A DNA stretch of 64,000 nt from Gemella sp. GL1 (lineage in GTDB: Bacteria; Bacillota; Bacilli; Staphylococcales; Gemellaceae): the NCBI RefSeq assembly GCF_013415365.1, contig NZ_JACBYB010000011.1, forward strand, positions 99,992-163,991. The letters run 5' to 3'. Shown here piece after piece: positions 41,799 through 49,293 of this stretch (position 1 is the first letter of the stretch; each line of letters begins with the position of its first letter). The notes under the pieces were generated by a model. The model was not told the origin of the DNA. It made no database searches and worked only from the letters and a program-made list of their open reading frames with translations. The position numbers were made by a program, and so were the translations under genes.

Positions 41799-44663
41799 AT
41801 GAAATTTAATTTATTAAATGAAGAATATTTAAAAGATATTGATACTAATGCCTACCTATACGAACATAAAAAGACAAAAGCAAAATTAATATTTTTTAAA
41901 AATAATGATGAGAATAAATCATTCAGTATATCCTTTAAAACTATTCCTAATAGTCATAACGGAGTATTTCATATTTTGGAGCATTCTGTGTTATGTGGTT
42001 CAGAAAAATATCCATTAAAAGAGCCTTTTGTAGAACTTATGAAAGGTTCTTTTAATACTTTTATTAATGCAATGACATTTCCAGATAAAACAATGTATCC
42101 TGTCTCTTCTAAAAACGATACGGACTTGAAATTATTAATGGATATATATTTAGATGCTGTCTTTAATCCTAAACTTTTAGAAAATGATAATATTTTAAAG
42201 CAAGAAGGATGGCACTATCATTTAGAAACAGAGACATCTAATTTAGAGTACAGAGGAGTTGTCTATAATGAAATGAAAGGAGTGTATTCTTCAATCGATG
42301 AAATAGTGGATATGCATTTATCTGAAACTTTATTTAAAGATACTCCTTACCAATATTCTTATGGAGGAAAACCAGAGGAAATAATAAATTTAACTCAGGA
42401 GGAGTTTGTTAAAACTCACAAGTATTGTTATCATCCTAGTAATTCATATATTTTTTTATATGGAAATTTAGAAATAACTGATTATCTTAATGATATTGAT
42501 AAATATTTACAAAAATATGAATTTAAAAATTACGACGAATATTCTATAGTTAATCCAAAAAATTTTTCCGCAGATATAAATTATAGAAGTTATACTAATG
42601 ATAATCCTGATAACAAACATTATCTTGCGATTAGCTATATTATAGGTTTTAACGATGAACTAAATTTACTAAATAGTCTTAATATTATTGATGAGTTACT
42701 ATTAGGTAATTCAAATACAGAATTTAGAAAATTTTTCATAGAGAATTCCCTTTGTGAAGATGTATATAGTTATTTTCAAAGAGATAGGCAAGAAGTTGTA
42801 TATACTATTGTTTTTAAAAATATAACCAATGAAAAATTAGATGAACTCCCTGATTTGTATGAAGCGAAACTTAAAGAGGAGATCAATAATGGTTTTGATA
42901 AAGAATACATACAAGCAATTATAAATAAATATATATTTACTATTAAAGAAGAAGTAAATAAAGTTGGCTCTCCTAAAGGAGTAAACTATGCTATTCGTTC
43001 TTTGAGAAATTGGCTATATGGAAAAAATCCATTTATTCAATTCAATTATAGTTCTATAATAGATTCTTTAAATGAAAATTTAAAGGGAGGAATTTTTGAA
43101 AAAATAGCAACAGATTATTTAATAACTAATAAGAAAAAATCTATAGTTAGTATTAAAGCAGTTTCGGAAAAAGTAAAAGAAGTAGTAAATCTTAGCGAAT
43201 TACAAGCATCTTTAACTAATTCTCAAATAAAAGATATTGTAAAAGATACTGAAGAATTATTAAATTGGCAAACTAGCAAAGAAAATCCTGAATATTTGAA
43301 AAGAATAAAAAGTGTAGATGCTAAAACTGTAAATTTAAGTAACCCATACAAAGAAACTATATTTAGTAAAGACGATAATATACTCTATGCACACTATAAT
43401 ATAAATACAAATAATATTATATATTCTAGTTTATTTTTTGATATCTCTTCATTTGATAGTAAAGAGTTACAGTATGCGAGCTTATTATCATATTTATTAT
43501 TCAATATAAATACAAAAAATAAAACAGAATTAGAAGTTCAAAAGGAAATAGATACTAATTTAGGAGATATTCATTCTAATATTAGTATATTTAAAAATGA
43601 TAAAAATAAAAAAATAAAATTGAAATTTACTATAGTTTCTAAAAATTTATCAAATAAAATACAAGAACTTGTATCTATTTTAGAAGATAATACGCTAAAT
43701 ATGGATTTTTCCAACAGCAACTCTATTTTTAATATCTTACTAGAGCTTAAATTAAGTCTAGAAAGTAGAATTAAAGAAAGTGGTCATGCTTTTATAAATA
43801 GAAGACTACTTTCTTACAACTCTTTACATAACCATCTCCATGAATTAATAACAGGGTATGAATTTTATTTGTTCATATCTGCTATAGTAGATAATTATGA
43901 AAAAGAATTTATAAATTTAAATAATGAATTGACAGCCTTAGCTATTAAAATATTTAATAAATCAAATCTTATTATAAGTACAACTTGTAATAATGAGGAA
44001 AATATTGAATTTAAAAAACATATTAAAAATTATGTAACTAAATTACAATCTATAGATTGTAATTCTGAATATAGTAACATTATGTTTACTAAAAAAGAAA
44101 ATTATTCAGAAGCATATTATTTTGATACAATGGTAAATTATGTTGGATCTGGTTTTAGTGATTTAAATAAGTATAATGGGTCTTTATTGGTACTTTGCCA
44201 CATACTAAATTTAGATTATTTATGGAATAATGTCAGAGTTAAAGGTGGGGCTTATGGTGCAGGTATTATAGCAAATAAATTCGGGGATGTTGTTTTTTGG
44301 TCTTACAGAGATCCTAATATTGAAAAAACATTGGAAATTTATACAAAAGCAACAGAATATATTGATAATTTAAAAATTGATAGTGAAACTTTAAATAAAT
44401 ATATAATAGGTACTCTGAATAGTTTTGACCAATTATTATCACCGAAAGAAAAATCAAGGCTATCTTTAAATTATTATATTAACGAAACTGACCACAATAA
44501 TTACGATCGATTAGTTAGAGAGATAAAGGAAACAACTTTAGAAAGTTTATTATCACTAGCAAAAGAATTTGATAATAATGATAATAATATTTGTTTATTA
44601 ACATCAAAATCTTATGTCAAAAATAATATAGATAAATTTTCGAAAATAATAGAAATAAAATAA
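41799..44663 (+). CDS. M16C family zinc metallopeptidase (PreP/insulinase-like)
   Basis: 954-residue soluble two-lobed protease. The inverted zinc motif HILEH lies at 58-62, within the family pattern FHILEHSVLCGS, with the distal glutamate region YRGVVYNEMKGVYSS. The second half has the usual degenerate catalytic-free repeat ending NNVRVKGGAYGAG...YRDPN, which is the R/Y substrate-binding region of M16C enzymes such as PreP and CpfM-like bacterial homologues. Likely degrades peptides in the cytoplasm. No clear Shine-Dalgarno is visible before the ATG 16 bases after apt. Confidence 0.9.
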   Translation: MKFNLLNEEYLKDIDTNAYLYEHKKTKAKLIFFKNNDENKSFSISFKTIPNSHNGVFHILEHSVLCGSEKYPLKEPFVELMKGSFNTFINAMTFPDKTMYPVSSKNDTDLKLLMDIYLDAVFNPKLLENDNILKQEGWHYHLETETSNLEYRGVVYNEMKGVYSSIDEIVDMHLSETLFKDTPYQYSYGGKPEEIINLTQEEFVKTHKYCYHPSNSYIFLYGNLEITDYLNDIDKYLQKYEFKNYDEYSIVNPKNFSADINYRSYTNDNPDNKHYLAISYIIGFNDELNLLNSLNIIDELLLGNSNTEFRKFFIENSLCEDVYSYFQRDRQEVVYTIVFKNITNEKLDELPDLYEAKLKEEINNGFDKEYIQAIINKYIFTIKEEVNKVGSPKGVNYAIRSLRNWLYGKNPFIQFNYSSIIDSLNENLKGGIFEKIATDYLITNKKKSIVSIKAVSEKVKEVVNLSELQASLTNSQIKDIVKDTEELLNWQTSKENPEYLKRIKSVDAKTVNLSNPYKETIFSKDDNILYAHYNINTNNIIYSSLFFDISSFDSKELQYASLLSYLLFNINTKNKTELEVQKEIDTNLGDIHSNISIFKNDKNKKIKLKFTIVSKNLSNKIQELVSILEDNTLNMDFSNSNSIFNILLELKLSLESRIKESGHAFINRRLLSYNSLHNHLHELITGYEFYLFISAIVDNYEKEFINLNNELTALAIKIFNKSNLIISTTCNNEENIEFKKHIKNYVTKLQSIDCNSEYSNIMFTKKENYSEAYYFDTMVNYVGSGFSDLNKYNGSLLVLCHILNLDYLWNNVRVKGGAYGAGIIANKFGDVVFWSYRDPNIEKTLEIYTKATEYIDNLKIDSETLNKYIIGTLNSFDQLLSPKEKSRLSLNYYINETDHNNYDRLVREIKETTLESLLSLAKEFDNNDNNICLLTSKSYVKNNIDKFSKIIEIK

Positions 44664-44678
44664 GAGGTTTACATTAAA

Positions 44679-45317
44679 ATGAGAGTAAGATTTCGTTCAG
44701 ATGCAAAAGATAGATTAGAAAAAAATTCTTTTGTATTTATAGATCCGGTCGAAAATAAAGGTAATTGGAACAATATTTTCAAAAATTCTAACCTTATTCA
44801 TTTAGAAATAGGAACAGGGAAAGGACAATTTATATTTAATTTAGCAAAAAAAAATCCTAATATTAACTTCATAGGTTTAGAAACACAACCTACGATACTT
44901 AGTTATCTATTAGATAAAATAGAAGGCGAGAATGTTTCTAATTTGAGATTAATTCTTGCAGATGCCAACAATGTAGTTAATTACTTCGCTGAAGGTGAAA
45001 TTAGTAAGCTTTATTTAAATTTTTCAGATCCATGGCCTAAAACTAGACACGAAAAAAGGCGTTTAACTTTTAAAAAATTTTTAAAACAGTATGAATATAT
45101 ATTAAATGGAGCTAAATTAATCGCTCAAAAAACAGATAATATGGAATTATTCGAGTATAGTTTATGGTCTTATTCTAATTATGGATTCAAAATAAATAAT
45201 ATTTCACTAGATTTAACTAACAGTAAATATGAAAAAGAAAATCTTCATACTGAATATGAGGATAAATTTATAAAAAAAGGAAATAATATCTATTATGTAG
45301 AAGTATATAAAAATTAG
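44679..45317 (+). CDS. trmB: tRNA (guanine-46-N7)-methyltransferase
   Basis: SAM-dependent enzyme forming m7G46 in the tRNA variable loop. 212 residues with SAM motif LEIGTGKGQFIFNLA, FIGLE, and the TrmB signature NFSDPWPKTRHEKRRLT. Starts 15 bases after the peptidase gene, with AGAGGT as RBS. Confidence 0.95.
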   Translation: MRVRFRSDAKDRLEKNSFVFIDPVENKGNWNNIFKNSNLIHLEIGTGKGQFIFNLAKKNPNINFIGLETQPTILSYLLDKIEGENVSNLRLILADANNVVNYFAEGEISKLYLNFSDPWPKTRHEKRRLTFKKFLKQYEYILNGAKLIAQKTDNMELFEYSLWSYSNYGFKINNISLDLTNSKYEKENLHTEYEDKFIKKGNNIYYVEVYKN

Positions 45318-45347
45318 TTGATTTTTTTCTTTAATATATACTATAAT
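45318..45347 (+). promoter_or_regulatory. Promoter of efp
   Basis: TTGATT (45318-45323), 18-nt spacer, TATAAT (45342-45347). Confidence 0.65.
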
Positions 45348-45380
45348 TTAACAATAAACAAAATATAAGGAGATTTTTAT

Positions 45381-45938
45381 ATGATTTCAGTTAATGATTT
45401 TAAAACGGGAGTTACTATAGAAGTAGATGGTAATATTTGGAAAGTATTAGAATTCCAACACGTTAAACCTGGAAAAGGAGCTGCTTTTGTTCGTACAAAA
45501 TTAAGAAACATGAGAACTGGTGCAGTTAACGATAAAACTTTTAGAGCAGGGGAAAAAGTTTCTAAAGCACTATTGACAAACGAAAAAATGTCATATCTGT
45601 ATGCTTCTGGAGATGGTTATGTATTTATGAATAATGAAACATATGATCAAATTGAAATTCCTGAAAATACTATTAAATATGAATTAAATTTCTTAAAAGA
45701 AAATATGGAAGTTACTATTCTAATGTTTGGTAGTGAGATTTTAGGGGTTGATCTTCCGACAACTGTTGAATTAGCAGTTATCGAAACAGAACCCGGAGTT
45801 AAAGGAGATACTGCTACCGGAGCAACTAAGTCTGCGACCGTAGAAACTGGGTACACACTACAAGTTCCACTTTTTGTAAAAGAAGGGGATGTTTTAGTGA
45901 TTAATACTTCTGAAGGATACTATGTATCTAGAGCATAA
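45381..45938 (+). CDS. efp: Elongation factor P
   Basis: Relieves ribosome stalling at polyproline. 185 residues in three beta-barrel domains. The tip loop reads [13 protein letters not shown] with Lys32, the position that carries 5-aminopentanol modification in Bacillus (a Firmicute-type loop, unlike the EpmA-type lysine context). AAGGAGA RBS; monocistronic. Confidence 0.97.
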   Translation: MISVNDFKTGVTIEVDGNIWKVLEFQHVKPGKGAAFVRTKLRNMRTGAVNDKTFRAGEKVSKALLTNEKMSYLYASGDGYVFMNNETYDQIEIPENTIKYELNFLKENMEVTILMFGSEILGVDLPTTVELAVIETEPGVKGDTATGATKSATVETGYTLQVPLFVKEGDVLVINTSEGYYVSRA

Positions 45939-45954
45939 TTTTAGTTATAAATTC

Positions 45955-45983
45955 TTGCAATATACTTAACATTGTGGTAGAAT
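45955..45983 (+). promoter_or_regulatory. Promoter of rpmB
   Basis: TTGCAA (45955-45960), 17-nt spacer, TAGAAT (45978-45983) with TGg in front (extended -10). Confidence 0.75.
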
Positions 45984-46042
45984 TTTAAATGTGTATGTAG
46001 TAAATGTTATGAATATACTATTTCCAAAAGGAGGATTAATTC

Positions 46043-46231
46043 ATGGCAAAAGTTTGTTACGTTACTGGACGTAAAACTCGTTCAGGAAATGCTCGTTCAC
46101 ACGCGATGAACGCTACAAAAAGAAGATTTAAAGCTAACTTACAAAAAGTTACTATTTTAGTAGATGGAGAACCTAAAAAAGTTTGGGTTTCTGCCCGTGC
46201 TTTAAAATCTGGAAAAGTGCAACGTGTATAA
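46043..46231 (+). CDS. rpmB: 50S ribosomal protein L28
   Basis: 62-residue L28. Conserved [33 protein letters not shown] and [15 protein letters not shown] single cysteine and no CxxC pair, so it is the zinc-free form. AAAGGAGG precedes the ATG. Transcribed alone. Confidence 0.97.
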   Translation: MAKVCYVTGRKTRSGNARSHAMNATKRRFKANLQKVTILVDGEPKKVWVSARALKSGKVQRV

Positions 46232-46250
46232 TTAATATGAAACATACTTT

Positions 46251-46286
46251 AAACTATCTAAGATTTTGCTCTTAGATAGTTTTTTA
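46251..46286 (+). terminator. Terminator of rpmB
   Basis: AAACTATCTAAGA (46251-46263) pairs perfectly with TCTTAGATAGTTT (46270-46282), then TTTT. Confidence 0.9.
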
Positions 46287-46306
46287 CTTTATTTTTAGGA
46301 GGCAGT

Positions 46307-47398
46307 ATGAATTACATAATAATTATAATATTTTTTTTAGTTTTATTAATATTCAGTACTTATATTTATAAAAAAGTCAATAACTTACTATTAGAATTAT
46401 TTCCCAAAAGACGACTTAAATTATTTTCCTTTCTTATAGCAAGTATCCCTATTATAATGAGTTTTACTAGAAATTTTTCTAGTTTTTTAGTTTTTCTCTT
46501 GTATATTGTATTATTATCTATACCTATTGATATACTAAATATTTATTTTAAAAAATTTAACAATAATATTTGGAAAAAACTTCATAATTTATTAATAATT
46601 CCTATTATATTATCTACGATACTAACTTTTTATGGTTACTATAATGCTCATAATATACAAAAAATAAGCTACGATGTTATTAGCCATAAAGAAATAAAAC
46701 AAGATTATAAAGTTGCTTTAATCAGTGATTTGCATTTTGGTACGAATTTCGATTTAAAAAGTCTGAAAAAACAAGTTGATATAATATCAAATGAAAATCC
46801 TGACATTGTTGTTCTTGCCGGAGATATTATTGATGAGCAAACTCCTGTAGATAGTTATGCCGATATATTTAATATTCTCTCAAATATAAAATCACAATAT
46901 GGGATATATTATGTTTTAGGAAATCATGATGAAAATAGGTATATTGAGCCAAAAGATAATAGGAATATTGAATTAAATAATTCTATTTTAAAATCTAACA
47001 TTAAAATACTTAAAGATTCATCTCACATCATAAATGATGATTTTATCATAAGCGGTCGTATAGATTATTCTTATAGACAATTAGGTCAAAGATCTTCTGC
47101 CAGTGAAATCATTAAAAATTTAGATAGAAATAAATTTTTAATGATTTTAGATCATCAACCAAGCCAATATAAAGAAAATAAAAATGTAGGTTATGATTTG
47201 CAATTATCTGGTCACACACATGCAGGACAAATTTGGCCATTTGGATTAATAACAAGAACAATTGGTTTCGATTATGGGTTATTAAATGAAGATAAGTTTA
47301 ATTTAATAGTGAGTTCAGGTATGGGAGTATGGGGACCACCTGTGCGTACAGAAGAAAAATCAGAATACGTGATTATTAATATAAAAAAAGAAATATAA
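46307..47398 (+). CDS. Membrane-anchored metallophosphoesterase (YkuE/YpbG-like)
   Basis: 363 residues. Four hydrophobic helices fill the first 125 residues, followed by a calcineurin-like phosphoesterase domain whose five metal motifs are all present: ALISDLHFG, VLAGDIID, VLGNHDENR, DHQPSQ and LSGHTHAGQIWPFG. The C-terminal SGMGVWGPPVRTEEKSE is typical of the YkuE/YpbG group. Catalytic domain side of the membrane and substrate are not known. GGAGG RBS; terminator directly after. Confidence 0.87.
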   Translation: MNYIIIIIFFLVLLIFSTYIYKKVNNLLLELFPKRRLKLFSFLIASIPIIMSFTRNFSSFLVFLLYIVLLSIPIDILNIYFKKFNNNIWKKLHNLLIIPIILSTILTFYGYYNAHNIQKISYDVISHKEIKQDYKVALISDLHFGTNFDLKSLKKQVDIISNENPDIVVLAGDIIDEQTPVDSYADIFNILSNIKSQYGIYYVLGNHDENRYIEPKDNRNIELNNSILKSNIKILKDSSHIINDDFIISGRIDYSYRQLGQRSSASEIIKNLDRNKFLMILDHQPSQYKENKNVGYDLQLSGHTHAGQIWPFGLITRTIGFDYGLLNEDKFNLIVSSGMGVWGPPVRTEEKSEYVIINIKKEI

Positions 47399-47450
47399 TA
47401 AAATTAAGTAAATACTAAAATTATCTAGTATTTACTTAATTTTATTTATT
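47398..47450 (+). terminator. Terminator of the phosphoesterase gene
   Basis: 20-bp perfect inverted repeat (47398-47417 and 47426-47445) beginning at the last base of the stop codon, with a T-rich right flank. Confidence 0.88.
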
Positions 47451-47452
47451 TA

Positions 47453-47481
47453 TTGACTCTGATTAAAAAATATAGTATAAT
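47453..47481 (+). promoter_or_regulatory. Promoter of xerS
   Basis: TTGACT (47453-47458), 17-nt spacer, TATAAT (47476-47481). The expected transcript start falls at the left edge of the dif-like sequence. Confidence 0.8.
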
Positions 47482-47487
47482 TATATT

Positions 47488-47515
47488 TATTCGCATAATA
47501 CATATTATATGTATA
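47488..47515. other. Candidate chromosome dimer resolution (dif-like) site
   Basis: Left arm TATTCGCATAA (47488-47498), six-base centre TACATA, right arm TTATATGTATA (47505-47515). Counted by eye, 18 of 28 positions agree with E. coli dif, including the left-arm core CGCATAA and the TTAT start of the right arm. It also contains a 17-bp palindrome, ATACATAT-T-ATATGTAT (47498-47514). It lies 29 bases before the xerS start and about 1.1 kb before the gene-strand switch. XerS of streptococci uses an atypical site next to its gene, so the match to classic dif needs testing. Confidence 0.4.
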
Positions 47516-47544
47516 AATAAATTTATTAATGAGGGAAACATAAT

Positions 47545-48591
47545 ATGAATCAAAAAGATTATTATAGAAAGAAAATAAATAAGGATATAAAAAAATTTCC
47601 TACTTATATAGAAGATTTTTTTGACACCTATTATGATATTTTATCACCACTAACCTTGAATAGATATTTAGAAAGTTACAAGTCATTTCTTTCTTGGTTA
47701 ATAGTAGAATCTATCTCTGAAGCGATAGATATTAAAAATATTCAGTTAACCACACTGGAAAATTTATCAAAAAAAGAAATGGAGTCATATTTTAAACATT
47801 TATCTAGAGAAGAAGTTAACGGTAAATTCAGAAGTCACACAACTATAAATAACTATAAAGCAGCTTTGCGTTCTTTATATAAATTTCTTACCGTAACTAG
47901 TGAAAATGAATTAGGAAAACCCTATTTTGAAAGAAATGTTATGCTAAAAATTCCAATCAATAGGATTAAGGAAACTTTATCTTCTAGATCTAAAAAAATA
48001 TCAGAAAAAATATTTATAGACTCACAAGATGAAGACTTTTTAGATTATGTAGAATTTAAGTATGAAACGACTTTAACAAAACATCAAAAATCATTTTTTT
48101 TGAGAAACAAAAAACGAGATTTGGCTATACTTACTTTATTTTTAAGAAGTGGTATACGTGTTAATGAATTAGCAAGTTTAAAAATGAAAGATATAGATTT
48201 CATTAATACTGAAATAAATGTAGTGAGAAAAGGAAGTAAATTAGATACTGTCATAGTTACAGAGTTAGCTATGATAAAAATCAAAGATTATCTATCTTCC
48301 CTTCCTTACAAATTAGTAAGAGAAGATCCCTTATTCATAACCAAAAACAAAACCGCTATATCCATAAGAGCTATTCAGAAACTAGTAATGAAATATACCG
48401 ATAGTTACAATATACCTATGTCTCCTCATAAATTAAGACATAGCTACGGTACAAAATTAGCAGAAAAGACTAATGGAAATATTCCTATAATAATGACTCA
48501 AATGGGACACTCAAATAGTGATACATCCATGTTGTACATTAATGAATCAAAAAGGTTAATAAAGGAATCTGTGGAAAAATTAGATAATTAA
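47545..48591 (+). CDS. xerS: Tyrosine recombinase XerS
   Basis: 348-residue tyrosine recombinase that would resolve chromosome dimers. N-terminal SAM-like DNA-binding domain with SPLTLNRYLESYKSFLSWL and LENLSKKEMESYFKHL, then the catalytic domain with Arg in LRSGIRVNELASL, Lys in RKGSK, HKLRHS box, the second His in QMGHSNSD and the Tyr nucleophile in MLYINES. The stretch YFERNVMLK and the long insert before RDLAIL match streptococcal XerS rather than XerC/XerD. It is the last rightward gene before the strand switch and has its own strong promoter. A prophage integrase is less likely: no phage genes flank it. Confidence 0.88.
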   Translation: MNQKDYYRKKINKDIKKFPTYIEDFFDTYYDILSPLTLNRYLESYKSFLSWLIVESISEAIDIKNIQLTTLENLSKKEMESYFKHLSREEVNGKFRSHTTINNYKAALRSLYKFLTVTSENELGKPYFERNVMLKIPINRIKETLSSRSKKISEKIFIDSQDEDFLDYVEFKYETTLTKHQKSFFLRNKKRDLAILTLFLRSGIRVNELASLKMKDIDFINTEINVVRKGSKLDTVIVTELAMIKIKDYLSSLPYKLVREDPLFITKNKTAISIRAIQKLVMKYTDSYNIPMSPHKLRHSYGTKLAEKTNGNIPIIMTQMGHSNSDTSMLYINESKRLIKESVEKLDN

Positions 48592-48637
48592 AAATAATAT
48601 GACACTAAAGTTAACTTTAGTGTCATATTATTTTTTT
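48590..48637. terminator. Bidirectional terminator between xerS and pgsA
   Basis: 21-bp perfect inverted repeat (48590-48610 and 48615-48635) around TTAA, with A5 on the left and a T-run on the right. It contains both stop codons' ends (xerS at 48589-48591, pgsA at 48628-48630) and should stop both converging transcripts. Confidence 0.93.
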
Positions 48638-49206
48638 ATTATATGTGTAGCATTTTTAAAATATTCTATTCCAGATAAAATCGTTAAAATAATTGATATC
48701 CATAACAAAATTTGATCAAATGGAAAATTATAAAAATTAAATAAAGGATTCCCTAATAAAATTAAAATTATAGCTATTATTTGCGCAACGGTCTTTAACT
48801 TTCCTAAAAACCCTGCAGCTATAACTTCTCCTTGCTCTATAGCAAGCATTCTTAATCCTGTGACAGCAAACTCCCTAGCAATTACACAAACAACCATCCA
48901 ACTCGATATTAAATCCAATTCTATCATAACTATGAATGCACTTCCGACTAATAATTTATCAGCTAATGGATCTAAAAATTTTCCCATATTTGAAACCAAA
49001 TTATATTTTCTTGCTAAGTATCCATCAAAAAAATCTGTTATAGATGCCAAAATAAATATTAAGGTTGCTAAAAATACATTATATGATATATTTTTTCCAT
49101 ATAATATAGAAATATTTCCAGGTATTTCAAAAAGCAAGAAAAAAATAAACAAGGGAATCAATATAGTTCTTATTAAAGTTATTTTATTCGGTAAATTCTT
49201 ATCCAT
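48628..49206 (-). CDS. pgsA: CDP-diacylglycerol--glycerol-3-phosphate 3-phosphatidyltransferase
   Basis: Makes phosphatidylglycerol-phosphate, the committed step to phosphatidylglycerol. 192 residues, about five helices, with the CDP-alcohol phosphotransferase motif D-F-F-DGYLARKYNLVSNMGKFLDPLADK (split here as DFFDGYLARK and GKFLDPLADK). N-terminus MDKNLPNKITLIRTI is typical. The ATG at 49206 has only a distant GAGGA (about 12 bases away), so the start is somewhat uncertain. Confidence 0.95.
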   Translation of the reverse strand: MDKNLPNKITLIRTILIPLFIFFLLFEIPGNISILYGKNISYNVFLATLIFILASITDFFDGYLARKYNLVSNMGKFLDPLADKLLVGSAFIVMIELDLISSWMVVCVIAREFAVTGLRMLAIEQGEVIAAGFLGKLKTVAQIIAIILILLGNPLFNFYNFPFDQILLWISIILTILSGIEYFKNATHIIKK

Positions 49207-49248
49207 CTTAATAATAAATCCTCATACAGTTCAAAGTTTACTAAAATG

Positions 49249-49277
49249 ATTATAACATAAAAATTAGTTACTCTCAA
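49249..49277 (-). promoter_or_regulatory. Promoter of pgsA
   Basis: On the minus strand TTGAGA (49277-49272), 17-nt spacer, TATAAT (49254-49249) preceded by TGt. The -35 sits in the loop and right arm of the ftsK terminator. Confidence 0.7.
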
Positions 49278-49293
49278 TGAGTAACTAATTTTT
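49255..49293 (-). terminator. Terminator of the uvrC/ybeY...ftsK transcript
   Basis: 15-bp perfect stem AAAAATTAGTTACTC / GAGTAACTAATTTTT (49259-49273, 49279-49293) with a five-base loop; read leftward it ends in five T. It overlaps the ftsK stop codon. Confidence 0.88.

Noticed and set aside
47453..47500. Exact streptococcal difSL match
   Set aside because: I could not find a convincing copy of the asymmetric difSL pattern by eye and cannot recall its consensus with certainty.
47545..48591. Prophage or genomic-island integrase
   Set aside because: No phage genes, no tRNA target site nearby, and sequence features match XerS over its full length.
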